Below, in pieces: positions 44,996-53,668 of a stretch of DNA of 64,000 nt. The position numbers were made by a program, and so were the translations under genes. The DNA is from an uncultured Mucispirillum sp. (lineage in GTDB: Bacteria; Chrysiogenota; Deferribacteres; Deferribacterales; Mucispirillaceae). Numbering within the stretch: position 1 is the first letter of the stretch; each line of letters starts with the position of its first letter. The notes under the pieces were generated by a model. It ran no database searches and was not told the DNA's origin. It saw only the letters and a list, made by a program, of their open reading frames with translations. The DNA lies in NCBI GenBank assembly GCA_944324465.1, contig CALUWI010000014.1, positions 1 through 64,000 of the forward strand, in the 5' to 3' direction.

Positions 44996-45073
44996 GGCTT
45001 GCCAGCAGAGATTGAAGCGAGAAAAAAGCAATATGAATATTATAGGGATAAGTTATTAAGTTTTACAAATTAA
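44996..45073 (+). pseudogene. Duplicated 3' fragment of hsdS
   Basis: A 78-base copy of the hsdS end, coding LPAEIEARKKQYEYYRDKLL plus four residues and a stop. It has no start or recognition domain. It arises from the 149-bp duplication and could act as homology for recombination with another hsdS cassette. Confidence 0.85.
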
Positions 45074-45144
45074 AAGGCAAGCCTGATTAAAGGGCAGGAA
45101 GCCCGCCTTTAGTAAGCACCTAAACGAATTTATTTCGTAGGTGC
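44996..45144 (+). repeat. 149-bp direct repeat, second copy
   Basis: Perfect match of 44802-44950. The downstream copy of the next hairpin differs from the first by a 63-base expansion of its loop. Confidence 0.9.
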
Positions 45145-45149
45145 GTCTG

Positions 45150-45241
45150 AATAAAAAGTCTAGGACGAGCTTGCGAGGACTGCCAAATTCCCGAGTGAGT
45201 AGCGAGGAATTAGAATTTGCACAGGCTTAGGACTTTTTATT
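45150..45241. repeat. Same hairpin with 70-nt loop containing a module (filled-site form)
   Basis: The identical 11-base arms (45150-45160 and 45231-45241) enclose 70 instead of 7 bases. The added DNA includes GAGGAC, arms CAAATTC/GAATTTG (45184-45190, 45213-45219) and the 22-base core also found at 14.3, 14.4 and 31.6 kb. Confidence 0.8.
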
Positions 45242-45287
45242 ATAGATAAAAAGATAAGCTATTAAGTTTTGAACACAATTAAACATA

Positions 45288-45385
45288 TGTCACTCAGAGG
45301 GAGCTTGCGACCGAAGAGTCTATAAATTTCACTAACTAGAGTGTTATAAGATTCTTCGTCTGCTTACAACAGGCTCTGAATGACA
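45288..45385. repeat. 98-bp imperfect inverted repeat upstream of hsdR
   Basis: TGTCACTCAGAG at the left end pairs with CTCTGAATGACA at the right (one G-T-type mismatch). Inside, CGAAGAGTCTATAA pairs imperfectly with TTATAAGATTCTTCG. It resembles the dispersed GTCATTCTGAGC...GAAGAATCT palindromes seen in many gut bacterial genomes. No open frame. Confidence 0.65.
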
Positions 45386-45451
45386 AAAGTAGAAAGATAG
45401 GGCTACTTAGAATAACAAAAGTATTTATTACCAATATTTAAGGATTTATTT

Positions 45452-48400
45452 ATGGATTACGATATTTTATATGAAACAGATTATGAAACAGTTGTTGCAA
45501 AATATGAAGATAAAAGAACAGGTAATAAATCTTATCAGTCTGAAAAAGAGCTTGAAATAGAATTAATAGAAAATTTAAAAAAACTGGGCTATGAATATAT
45601 TAATATAAAAAATGAAAAAGAGCTTATTGATAATTTTAAAAACCAGCTTGAAAGACTGAATAATTATAAATTTGAGAATGATGAATGGAATATATTTTTT
45701 AAAAAAGAGATACAAAAAGAAGGTGTTTTAGAAAAAGCAAAAATAATACATAATGATGACTGTCTAACAACAACTATTAATAATAAAGGAATATCCAAAA
45801 ATATTAAACTAATAGACAAAAGTAATATTCATGAAAATAAATTACAGGTTATAAACCAATACAGAGAAGAGAAAGGGACATATAAATCACGATACGATGT
45901 AACAATTTTAATTAATGGGCTTCCACTTATACATATTGAACTTAAAAGGAGAGGGGTTGCATTAGAGCAGGCTTTTAATCAGATTACTAGATATCAGCGA
46001 AATAGTTTTTGGGCGGGAAGCTCATTATTTGAATTTGTGCAGATATTTGTTATATCAAATGGAACTCATACAAAATATTATTCAAATACCACAAGGCTTA
46101 ATAGTGCAAATCATCATAAAAAAACAAATAATACTTTTGAGTTTACTATATTTTTTGCAGATGCAGAAAATAGGCGGATAACTGATTTAGTAAATTTTAC
46201 AAATTACTTTTTTGCCCGTCATACTATATTAAATATTCTAACTAAATATTGTGTATTAACTGAAGATAATAATCTTTTAGTAATGCGACCTTATCAAATT
46301 GTGGCTTGTGAAAGAATATTAAATAAAATAAAATATGCAGAAAATAAAAATATATATGGTAAAATAGAAGCAGGGGGATATATTTGGCATACAACAGGAA
46401 GTGGAAAAACTTTAACTTCTTTTAAAACATCACTGCTAGCTTCAAAAACAGATTATATTGATAAAGTGCTTTTTGTAGTAGATAGAAAAGATTTAGATTA
46501 TCAGACAATAAAAGAATATGAAAAATATAAAAAGGGCTGTGTATCATCTAATAAAAGCACTAAGATTTTGCAAGAACAAATAGAAAATGATAATAAAATT
46601 ATAGTTACAACTATTCAAAAGCTTTCTACATTTATTAAAAAAAATAAAGTTCATAATATTTATAATAAAAAAGTAGTTATTATATTTGATGAATGCCACA
46701 GGTCTCAGTTTGGAGAAATGCATACAAATATAACTAAACATTTTAAAAAATACGCTATATTTGGCTTTACTGGCACTCCTATTTTTAAAGAAAATGCGTC
46801 AAATATTAATAAACTTCAAGGAAAAACCACACCACAGGTATTTGGCGATAAACTGCATACTTATACAATAGTAGATGCAATACATGATGAAACTGTTCTT
46901 CCTTTTAAAGTAGAATATCATAATACTTTTAAAAATAAAGATGAAATAGAAGATAAAAAAGTGCCAGCTATTAATAAAGAAGAAGTTTTTTTATATGAAA
47001 AAAGGCTTACTAATATAGTAGCTTATATATTGCAAAATTTTGATATTAAAACAAAAAGAAATAGTTTGTATAACTTATCTGGAAAAAGAGTAAATGGGTT
47101 TAATTCAATATTAGCAGTAAGCAGTATTGAAGCAGCCATAAAATATTATAATATTTTTAAAAAATTAAATACAGGTAGTGAACTATTAAGAATTGCTACA
47201 ATATTTAGCTTTAACCCTAATGAAGAAGAAAATGGATATATTGATGATGAAAGCATAGATACAGAAAATCTTGATGTAGGCAGTAGAGAGTTTTTAGATA
47301 GTGCAATAGCTGATTATAATAATATATTTAATACATCTTTTGACACAAGCAGCGAAAAATTTGAAAATTATTATAAAGATATTTCTCAAAGAATGAAAAA
47401 TAAAGAGATTGATTTATTAATAGTTGTAAATATGTTTTTAACTGGGTTTGATGCTAAAACATTAAATACCTTGTGGGTAGATAAAAATTTAAAATATCAT
47501 TCATTGATTCAGGCTTTTTCAAGAACTAATAGAATATTAAATTCAGTAAAAACTTTTGGAAATATAATATGTTTTAGAAATCTTGTAAAAGATGTAGAAA
47601 ATGCCATTGCTTTATTTGGTAATAAAGATGCTGAAAATATTGTATTATTAAAAAGTTTTAACAGCTATTTTTATGGATATGATGAAAATGGGGAACATAT
47701 TTTTGGATATATTGATTATCTAAATAAACTTTATGATAAATACCCACTAAATAGTGAAATTATAACAGAACAAGATATAAAAGAATTTATTAAATTATTT
47801 GGTGTAATTTTAAAATTTAGAAATATATTATCAACTTTTGAAGAATTTATAGTAAATGACCCATTTATAAAAGAAAATAAAGAAAGAGATTTACAAGATT
47901 ATCAAAGTATATATATTGATTTATACAGTAAATTTGTAAAAAAAGAAGAAAGTGAGAAAGAAAGTATATTAGATGATATAGTATTTGAAATAGAGCTTAT
48001 TAAACAGGTGGAAGTAAATATTGATTATATTTTAAAACTTGTTATGCAGTATTTATTAAATAATAAAAAAGATGAAGAGCTTTCTGTAAAAATTTATAAA
48101 ACAATAGATTCTACTATACAATTAAGAAACAAAAAGGAGCTGATAGAACAGTTTATTAATTCTACACATATTGAAAGTGAAGAAGATGGCTATATCCGTT
48201 GGCAAAACTATATAGAAAATGAAAAAGAGAAAGAAATTACAAATATAATAAATGAAGAAAAACTAAAAGAAGAAGAAACTAAAACTTTTATTAATAATGC
48301 TTTTAGAGATGGAGAAATAAAAACAAGTGGTGTTGATTTTGATAAACTGCTACCACCAATTTCAAGGTTTAGTAAAACAGAAAATCGGCAGGAAAAGAAA

Positions 48401-48457
48401 AATAAAATTGCTGAAAAATTAACAACATTTTTTGAAAAGTTTTTCAATATCAGTTAA
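45452..48457 (+). CDS. hsdR: Type I restriction endonuclease subunit HsdR
   Basis: A 1001-residue HsdR. The N-terminal PD-ExK nuclease shows YDVTILINGLPLIHIELKRRG (E163, K165 region) and QITRYQRNSFW. Then comes a superfamily 2 motor with Walker A TTGSGKTLTSF (from ~314), DECH (413-416), FGFTGTP, and the motif VI stretch LIQAFSRTNRI. The C-terminal helical domain binds HsdM/HsdS. It cleaves DNA unmethylated at the HsdS site after translocation. Complete and uninterrupted, so restriction can be active. AAGGA precedes the ATG. Confidence 0.96.
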   Translation: MDYDILYETDYETVVAKYEDKRTGNKSYQSEKELEIELIENLKKLGYEYINIKNEKELIDNFKNQLERLNNYKFENDEWNIFFKKEIQKEGVLEKAKIIHNDDCLTTTINNKGISKNIKLIDKSNIHENKLQVINQYREEKGTYKSRYDVTILINGLPLIHIELKRRGVALEQAFNQITRYQRNSFWAGSSLFEFVQIFVISNGTHTKYYSNTTRLNSANHHKKTNNTFEFTIFFADAENRRITDLVNFTNYFFARHTILNILTKYCVLTEDNNLLVMRPYQIVACERILNKIKYAENKNIYGKIEAGGYIWHTTGSGKTLTSFKTSLLASKTDYIDKVLFVVDRKDLDYQTIKEYEKYKKGCVSSNKSTKILQEQIENDNKIIVTTIQKLSTFIKKNKVHNIYNKKVVIIFDECHRSQFGEMHTNITKHFKKYAIFGFTGTPIFKENASNINKLQGKTTPQVFGDKLHTYTIVDAIHDETVLPFKVEYHNTFKNKDEIEDKKVPAINKEEVFLYEKRLTNIVAYILQNFDIKTKRNSLYNLSGKRVNGFNSILAVSSIEAAIKYYNIFKKLNTGSELLRIATIFSFNPNEEENGYIDDESIDTENLDVGSREFLDSAIADYNNIFNTSFDTSSEKFENYYKDISQRMKNKEIDLLIVVNMFLTGFDAKTLNTLWVDKNLKYHSLIQAFSRTNRILNSVKTFGNIICFRNLVKDVENAIALFGNKDAENIVLLKSFNSYFYGYDENGEHIFGYIDYLNKLYDKYPLNSEIITEQDIKEFIKLFGVILKFRNILSTFEEFIVNDPFIKENKERDLQDYQSIYIDLYSKFVKKEESEKESILDDIVFEIELIKQVEVNIDYILKLVMQYLLNNKKDEELSVKIYKTIDSTIQLRNKKELIEQFINSTHIESEEDGYIRWQNYIENEKEKEITNIINEEKLKEEETKTFINNAFRDGEIKTSGVDFDKLLPPISRFSKTENRQEKKNKIAEKLTTFFEKFFNIS

Positions 48458-48549
48458 ATAGTGCATTTACTTAAAAAAACTCTTGCTATTTTGCAGATTA
48501 CAAGTATATTGGCTAATTATAATTAATTTAAATCATAAAGGTGCGTTCT

Positions 48550-49314
48550 ATGGGTATTTTAGAAGGTAAAAAAGCTTTAGTTTTCGGTGTTGCAAGTAAT
48601 TTAAGTATTGCTTACGGTATTGCAAAACAGTTAAAGGCAGAAGGTGCAGATGTTGCATTATCTTATGCTGCAGTTCATGAAAAACGAGTAAAACCTATTG
48701 CAGAAGAATTAGGTGCTGCATTTGTTGAAGAATGTGACTTATCAAATGATGAGGCAATAGAAAGCCTTGTAAATAAATATGAAGAAAAATTCGGTAAAAT
48801 TGATATTATAGTTCACTCTGTTGCTTTTGCTTCAAGAGAAGCACTTTCTGGCAGATTTATGGAAGTTACAAGAGATGATTTCCTTGTTGCTATGAATATC
48901 AGTGTTTACACATTAATTGCTGTTGTGAAAAAATTTGAAAGAATTATGAGTGATGATGCAAGTGTTATCACATTAACATACTACGGCAGTGAAAAGGTTG
49001 TTCCTAACTACAATGTTATGGGTGTAGCAAAAGCAGCACTTGAAGCAACTGTTCGTTATTTAGCTGTAGATTTAGGTAAAACTGGCAAAAGAATTAATGC
49101 TGTTTCAGCAGGTCCTATCAAAACATTATCTGCTGCTGGTATTTCTGGTTTTAAATCAATGCTTTCATCAAATGAACCACGCATACCGCTTGGCAGAAAT
49201 GTAGATATTGATGACTGCGGTAATTTAGCAGCATTTCTTTTAAGCCCAAAAGCTAAAAATATTACAGGCTCAATAGTTTATGTAGATGGTGGCTTTAATA
49301 TTACAGCAATGTAA
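48550..49314 (+). CDS. fabI: Enoyl-ACP reductase FabI
   Basis: 254 residues from the ATG at 48550 (AAAGGTG before it; an upstream GTG is part of that site). FabI pattern: GVASNLSIAYGIAKQL, the catalytic tyrosines and lysine Y144, Y154 and K161 in LTYYGSEKVVPNYNVMGVAKA, and the closing GSIVYVDGGFNITAM. It does the last reduction of fatty acid elongation and is the triclosan target in this family. Confidence 0.95.
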   Translation: MGILEGKKALVFGVASNLSIAYGIAKQLKAEGADVALSYAAVHEKRVKPIAEELGAAFVEECDLSNDEAIESLVNKYEEKFGKIDIIVHSVAFASREALSGRFMEVTRDDFLVAMNISVYTLIAVVKKFERIMSDDASVITLTYYGSEKVVPNYNVMGVAKAALEATVRYLAVDLGKTGKRINAVSAGPIKTLSAAGISGFKSMLSSNEPRIPLGRNVDIDDCGNLAAFLLSPKAKNITGSIVYVDGGFNITAM

Positions 49315-49331
49315 AAATTAATCAGCATATT

Positions 49332-49358
49332 AAGGCGATTATTTAAATCGCCTTTAAA
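49332..49358 (+). terminator. Terminator after fabI
   Basis: AAGGCGATT/AATCGCCTT stem with ATTTA loop, followed by TTAAATT. Confidence 0.7.
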
Positions 49359-49542
49359 TTGTGGAAAAATATTTTTTCCACAATTTCCTGCCAGCCTGAC
49401 AATGCTCATCCGCATTTATCAGGCAGCAAAGAGAACTAAACATAGATACACGCTCTAAGTTTAGTTCGTCAAATTAATTTATAATATATTATTGTAAATA
49501 TTATTTTGTATTTAAATTAATTATGACTTTTTAACAGTCTAT

Positions 49543-49568
49543 GGCGATTATTTAAATCGCCTTTTTTA
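49543..49568 (+). terminator. Second copy of the same terminator hairpin
   Basis: The same GGCGATT/AATCGCC stem and loop, now followed by TTTTTTAAT, 27 bases before the next start codon. It would end read-through into, or attenuate, the next gene. Confidence 0.65.
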
Positions 49569-49594
49569 ATATTATATAAAAAGGATTATACTAT

Positions 49595-51238
49595 ATGGTA
49601 AATAACTGGCTGTCTGCAATACAAAAAGCGTTTCCAGCATTAAAAAAAGAAAATATAAATAAGACTAACTTAAAATTTAATTTAATAGAAAATATTGATG
49701 ATACAGAAATAACCATAGAAGCTGCAGCAGATAATGGTATATGCTTTTCATGGGTTGATAATGCAAACCATTATTTATTATCTGTAATGGAAGCAGAAGG
49801 CTGCACACAATATGAAATACAGGACAAACTGGAAATCGTTTTTGACAGTCTTTTTGATAATTCATCATCTGAGCTTTATGCTGCAAGGAATGTTATAATT
49901 GATGATATGTATGGTCTTGAAGTTCTTGGCGGTAATGAAATCAGTGATAATAAATATGATATTTTTTATGGCTTATACTTAAGTGATGGAAAAGAAGGAT
50001 ATGTTATTACAGGCTTTGGTGATGATGAAGTAGAGTTTGTATTTGAAAAATTAACTGGTGCATCCAGACTTTTTTACAGAAAAGATGAGCCGGCATTAAT
50101 AAATAAAGGTAAATCACAGGATAAAGAAATAGCTGCTTTAAGAAAATTATCAGCAAAATTAATGGTAGATTATGACTTAAACTGGCAGATATTAAACTGT
50201 ACATTTGCTGTAAAAGACGGCAGGCTTGATACAAAAGAGGAAACATCATTTTTAATGCTTTCTGAAAATGGTGTAGAAGAAATGGATTTTTCAGAAATAT
50301 ATAAAGAAGATAAAACATTTATAAATGAAATTAATGAGCTTTTATCAAGCATTTCAGCTTATGATATATCAGGCTTTACAGTTACTCTTTTTAAAGACGG
50401 CAGATACGGCATAACATATTACCCTGTAGAAGAAGATGAATTTGACGAAGAACACGAGCATATTCATGATGAAAACTGTCATCATGAGCATTATTATGAT
50501 GATGAAGATAATGATTATTTCCCAGAACATGGTAATGAAAAAGAGTATGCTTTAAATTATATGAATAAACTTCATTCTGATATTTTAAGCCCTGTGGCAA
50601 AATGGGATAACGGTATGGTGCTTATCCAAAATACAGAAAATTTTACAATGGTTTATCCATACTATAATACTGCAGGCAATCCATTTATAGAAGTAAATAT
50701 TATAGAAGATACTCTTGAAGATATAAATGATGAAAGCTATATGGAAGAATTAGGCTCTCAGTATGGTAAATATTATCCAGCAATGTATGACTACTTTGGA
50801 GAGAAAGTAGACGAGCTTAATTTATTTTCTGTATTATTTTACTTTAAAAATAATGGAGAAAATCAGACAGATTCATCATCACTTGCTTATAAAGAATTTG
50901 TTTTTGATATTTTCTGTGCTGTAGAAGATGGTGATGAAAGTGCAGAAGCAGTCAGCTTAATTGCTGCAGCAGATGCCTTTGAGCAGGAATTTGCTCATAA
51001 ACCATTAATGTATATAACTTTTGATGTATCAAATAATGATGATGTTTTATCATTATGCAGTAAAGTAACAGGTTTATCTGTAAATGGTGAAGAAGTGCTT
51101 GATAACTGTAATGACACAGTAAAAAATATATTAAGCAGCCTGCAGGTAGTATTTGATAACAGGAAATACAGTAATGGCAGTAAAACAGGCAGATTTACAG
51201 TATTTCCAAATGGAAAAATTGGTGTGCAGTTTATATAA
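49595..51238 (+). CDS. Large acidic protein of unknown function with His-rich segment
   Basis: 547 residues, no signal peptide or membrane segment, strongly acidic. It contains a His/Asp/Glu-rich stretch near residues 285-305 (EHEHIHDENCHHEHYY) that could bind metal. Two similar strand pairs, FTVTLFKDGRYGITYYP (middle) and GRFTVFPNGKIGVQF (end), recall the closing strands of YezG/DUF600-type proteins, some of which are toxin immunity proteins. The region before each (acidic, alternating helix and strand) also fits, so the protein may hold two or three copies of one domain. This likeness is by eye only. It stands alone between fabI and rpmH. Confidence 0.7.
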   Translation: MVNNWLSAIQKAFPALKKENINKTNLKFNLIENIDDTEITIEAAADNGICFSWVDNANHYLLSVMEAEGCTQYEIQDKLEIVFDSLFDNSSSELYAARNVIIDDMYGLEVLGGNEISDNKYDIFYGLYLSDGKEGYVITGFGDDEVEFVFEKLTGASRLFYRKDEPALINKGKSQDKEIAALRKLSAKLMVDYDLNWQILNCTFAVKDGRLDTKEETSFLMLSENGVEEMDFSEIYKEDKTFINEINELLSSISAYDISGFTVTLFKDGRYGITYYPVEEDEFDEEHEHIHDENCHHEHYYDDEDNDYFPEHGNEKEYALNYMNKLHSDILSPVAKWDNGMVLIQNTENFTMVYPYYNTAGNPFIEVNIIEDTLEDINDESYMEELGSQYGKYYPAMYDYFGEKVDELNLFSVLFYFKNNGENQTDSSSLAYKEFVFDIFCAVEDGDESAEAVSLIAAADAFEQEFAHKPLMYITFDVSNNDDVLSLCSKVTGLSVNGEEVLDNCNDTVKNILSSLQVVFDNRKYSNGSKTGRFTVFPNGKIGVQFI

Positions 51239-51285
51239 AAAAAACAGCAATTTAATAGAAATTTTAAAAAGATTTAAAATTTTAT

Positions 51286-51314
51286 TTGACAATTTTATAT
51301 AAAATTCTTATTAT
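51286..51314 (+). promoter_or_regulatory. Strong sigma-70 promoter of rpmH operon
   Basis: TTGACA (51286-51291), a 17-base spacer, and TATTAT (51309-51314), about 70 bases before rpmH. Confidence 0.75.
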
Positions 51315-51383
51315 CATTTTTCATTATATAAAAAGTGGGTCTGAAATATCAGACATTCTCTTATAAATTTATGGAGGCAAAAG

Positions 51384-51524
51384 ATGGCACAGCTTACTCT
51401 GGCAAAGCGTACCAACTTAAAAAAAGTTCGCAAACAAGGTTTTCGTGCAAGAATGGCTACTAAAGGTGGCAGACTTGTTATCAAAAGAAGACGTGCAAAA
51501 GGTCGTAAACGCCTTGCAATTTAA
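51384..51524 (+). CDS. rpmH: 50S ribosomal protein L34
   Basis: A 46-residue, very basic L34 ([19 protein letters not shown]...[17 protein letters not shown]). The ATG at 51384 follows GGAGG. It heads the rpmH-rnpA-yidD-yidC-jag operon. The rnpA frame begins inside it. Confidence 0.96.
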   Translation: MAQLTLAKRTNLKKVRKQGFRARMATKGGRLVIKRRRAKGRKRLAI

Positions 51525-51885
51525 ACCTGAATGTTTTCCCCGTAGCCTGCATATTTGTAAATCAAAAGAATTTACAGCAATATATACGGGGAAACGAGTT
51601 TCAGGCTCAATGTTTATAATATATTATAATATATTGGGCAGTATAGGCAAAGCAGGTTTTACAGTCAGTAAAAAAGTTAGTAAATCAGCAGTTGAGCGTA
51701 ACAAGCTTAAACGAAGATTAAGAGAAATATACAGGCGAAATAAAAATTTACTGCCTGCGAATGTATCTATAATTATACGAGTGCTGCCGCAAGCCGCAGG
51801 AGCTGATTTTAATGAAATTAAAAATGAAGTTCTTTCGCTTTTTAAAGTTATTGCATCCAAAGAATATAGCAGTAATGCTGATTAA
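51514..51885 (+). CDS. rnpA: Ribonuclease P protein component
   Basis: The RNase P protein, which assists the P RNA in trimming tRNA 5' ends. The conserved RNR motif is [16 protein letters not shown], and [14 protein letters not shown] gives the N-terminal strand. The frame is open back to a GTG at 51445 inside rpmH, but a TTG at 51514 gives the normal length (123 residues) and lies ~11 bases after AAAAGGT. Either way the gene overlaps rpmH in another frame (11 bases from the TTG). It also overlaps yidD by 74 bases. Confidence 0.88.
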   Translation: MQFKPECFPRSLHICKSKEFTAIYTGKRVSGSMFIIYYNILGSIGKAGFTVSKKVSKSAVERNKLKRRLREIYRRNKNLLPANVSIIIRVLPQAAGADFNEIKNEVLSLFKVIASKEYSSNAD

Positions 51886-52066
51886 ATGCTATAAATATTG
51901 TATTTCTCCCTATCTAGGCAATCACTGCCGTTTTTATCCAAGCTGCTCAAGTTATGCTATAGATGCTTTTCAAAAAAAGGGTTTTATTAAAGGATTTATC
52001 TTAACTGTATGGCGTATTCTGCGTTGCAATCCATTCTGTAAGGGTGGTTATGACCCTGTTAAATAG
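51812..52066 (+). CDS. yidD: Membrane protein insertion efficiency factor YidD
   Basis: An 84-residue YidD: amphipathic N-terminus and the family core CRFYPSCSSYAIDAFQKKG, then RCNPFCKGGYDPV. AGGAG lies 9 bases before the ATG at 51812, which supports this long overlap with rnpA; an ATG at 51875 would give a shorter form. Confidence 0.92.
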   Translation: MKLKMKFFRFLKLLHPKNIAVMLIKCYKYCISPYLGNHCRFYPSCSSYAIDAFQKKGFIKGFILTVWRILRCNPFCKGGYDPVK

Positions 52067-52098
52067 GGAATATTAAAATAATTAAGGATTTTTTATAT

Positions 52099-53631
52099 AT
52101 GGATAAAAGAACCGTTATAGCTTTTGTGCTTAGTTTTGTAGTATTAATCGGCTGGACTTACTTTATAGCACCTATGTTTGCACCTGTTCAGACTGAAATA
52201 GATAATACAACAGTTTCCAAAATGCCACAGGCACCAGCCCAAAATGCAGCAGTTGATAATGTAACACCAGTTAATATTAATCAAGGACTGCAGGCTTCAG
52301 CTCCAGAAGAATTAACACTTGAAAAATCTAAATTAATGGAAGTAACTTTTAATACTACAACAGGTGATATTAGAAGTGTTGCTTTACCTGCCTGGGCAGA
52401 TACTGAAGGCGGATTTGTTACTTTTAACAAAAACGGTACATCAGATTATGCTAAAATCTTAACACCAGTAACGACTGGTTATACAAAAAAAGTAATGCAT
52501 TTAGAAGACAGCAAAGTAATTACTTTTACAGCTCAAAGCGGCTCTTTAATTATTAATAAGTCATACCAGTTATATGATAATTCTTATTTAATAAAATCTA
52601 CAATTGATGTTACAAATACAGGTACTAACTCATTAAATGTTCCTGTTAAAATAAATATAGGTCCAAAACTTGGCTCTGGTTTTGAAGATGCAACTTATGT
52701 ATTTGAAGGTGCTGTTATTTCTAACGGTGGCAAAACATACAGAGTAAAAATGAATGATACTGACAGTGAAGTTTTAGATAAAGCTGTATGGGCTGGTTAT
52801 ACTTCTAAATATTTCTTATTTGCTGCTGCAAGTAATGATTTATTTAAAAAAGCAGAAATTTTTCCAGAAGATAAATCAGCAGTAGCATCTATTAATACTG
52901 ACTTTATTGTAAACCCTGGCAGCAGACATCAGGCTTCCTTTGATTTTTATGTTGGTCCTAAATATTATGACCAGTTAAAAGATTTAGGTCTTTCTCTGCA
53001 AAAAAGTATGGATTACGGCTGGTTTTATTTTATAGCTATTCCTATGCTTTATATATTAAATTTCTTAAATGGTATATTCCATAATTATGGTATTGCCATT
53101 ATTATACTTACTATTATTGTAAAAGTATTAACATTACCACTTACATTAAAAAGTATGGTATCAATGAAAGAGATGACTAAAATACAGCCAAAAGTTTTAG
53201 AATTAAGGGAAAAATATAAAAATGACCCTGCAAAACTTAATCAGGCTACAATGGATTTATACAAAGAGCATAATGTAAACCCATTAAGCGGCTGTTTCCC
53301 ACTGCTTTTACAAATACCAATATTTTTTGCATTATATAAAGCACTGCTTTTATCTTTAGAATTAAAAGGTGCACCATTCTTTGGCTGGATTGTAGACTTA
53401 TCTGCAAAAGACCCATACTATATTACACCTATTATTATGGGTATAACTATGTTTATTCAGCAGAAAATGACACCATCTACTGCAGACCCTATGCAGCAGA
53501 AAATATTTTTAGCTATGCCTGTTATATTTACATTTTTATTTATAAACTTCCAGTCAGGTCTTGTACTTTACTGGCTTACAAACAATGTGCTGTCTATTAT
53601 TCAGCAGTATATAATTAACAAGCGAAAATAG
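52099..53631 (+). CDS. yidC: Membrane protein insertase YidC
   Basis: A 510-residue YidC of the Gram-negative type: N-terminal membrane helix, a large periplasmic beta domain (~residues 60-310), then five helices including LTIIVKVLTLPLTLKSMVSMKEM and CFPLLLQIPIFFALYKAL. It inserts membrane proteins with or without Sec. Confidence 0.96.
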   Translation: MDKRTVIAFVLSFVVLIGWTYFIAPMFAPVQTEIDNTTVSKMPQAPAQNAAVDNVTPVNINQGLQASAPEELTLEKSKLMEVTFNTTTGDIRSVALPAWADTEGGFVTFNKNGTSDYAKILTPVTTGYTKKVMHLEDSKVITFTAQSGSLIINKSYQLYDNSYLIKSTIDVTNTGTNSLNVPVKINIGPKLGSGFEDATYVFEGAVISNGGKTYRVKMNDTDSEVLDKAVWAGYTSKYFLFAAASNDLFKKAEIFPEDKSAVASINTDFIVNPGSRHQASFDFYVGPKYYDQLKDLGLSLQKSMDYGWFYFIAIPMLYILNFLNGIFHNYGIAIIILTIIVKVLTLPLTLKSMVSMKEMTKIQPKVLELREKYKNDPAKLNQATMDLYKEHNVNPLSGCFPLLLQIPIFFALYKALLLSLELKGAPFFGWIVDLSAKDPYYITPIIMGITMFIQQKMTPSTADPMQQKIFLAMPVIFTFLFINFQSGLVLYWLTNNVLSIIQQYIINKRK

Positions 53632-53668
53632 TGAAAGAACAAACTAGTATTTAATACGAGGTTATATT

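Larger units (their letters stand above)
44880..45451. other. 572-base repeat-rich gap between hsdS and hsdR
   Basis: No intact gene. In order: GGGC/GCCC hairpin with AGGAA loop (44898-44910); GCACCTA/TAGGTGC hairpin around the CGAATTTATTTCG element (44922-44950); a short-loop hairpin (44956-44984); the duplicated hsdS tail; the same hairpin with an enlarged loop (45150-45241); a third hsdS-tail-like scrap around 45248-45270 (coding-like DKLLSFE); the inverted repeat at 45288-45385; and a short AT-rich leader before hsdR. Confidence 0.75.
49315..49594. other. Palindrome-rich gap after fabI with duplicated terminator hairpins
   Basis: 280 bases without a gene. The hairpin GGCGATT-ATTTA-AATCGCC occurs at 49334-49352 and again at 49543-49561; the shared direct repeat is 22 bases. 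Between them lie an 11-base-arm hairpin (49359-49383, TTGTGGAAAAA/TTTTTCCACAA), an imperfect AGCCTGA...TCAGGC stem with an inner ATGC/GCAT, and GAACTAAAC/GTTTAGTTC arms. Confidence 0.7.

Noticed and set aside
45288-45385. A complete insertion sequence or MITE with target duplications
   Set aside because: Inverted ends are visible, but no matching direct repeats flank them and no transposase frame is present; kept only as an inverted repeat.
51239-51383. Replication origin next to rpmH
   Set aside because: rpmH-rnpA-yidD-yidC-jag is often near oriC, but there is no dnaA, dnaN or clustered TTATCCACA-type boxes here.
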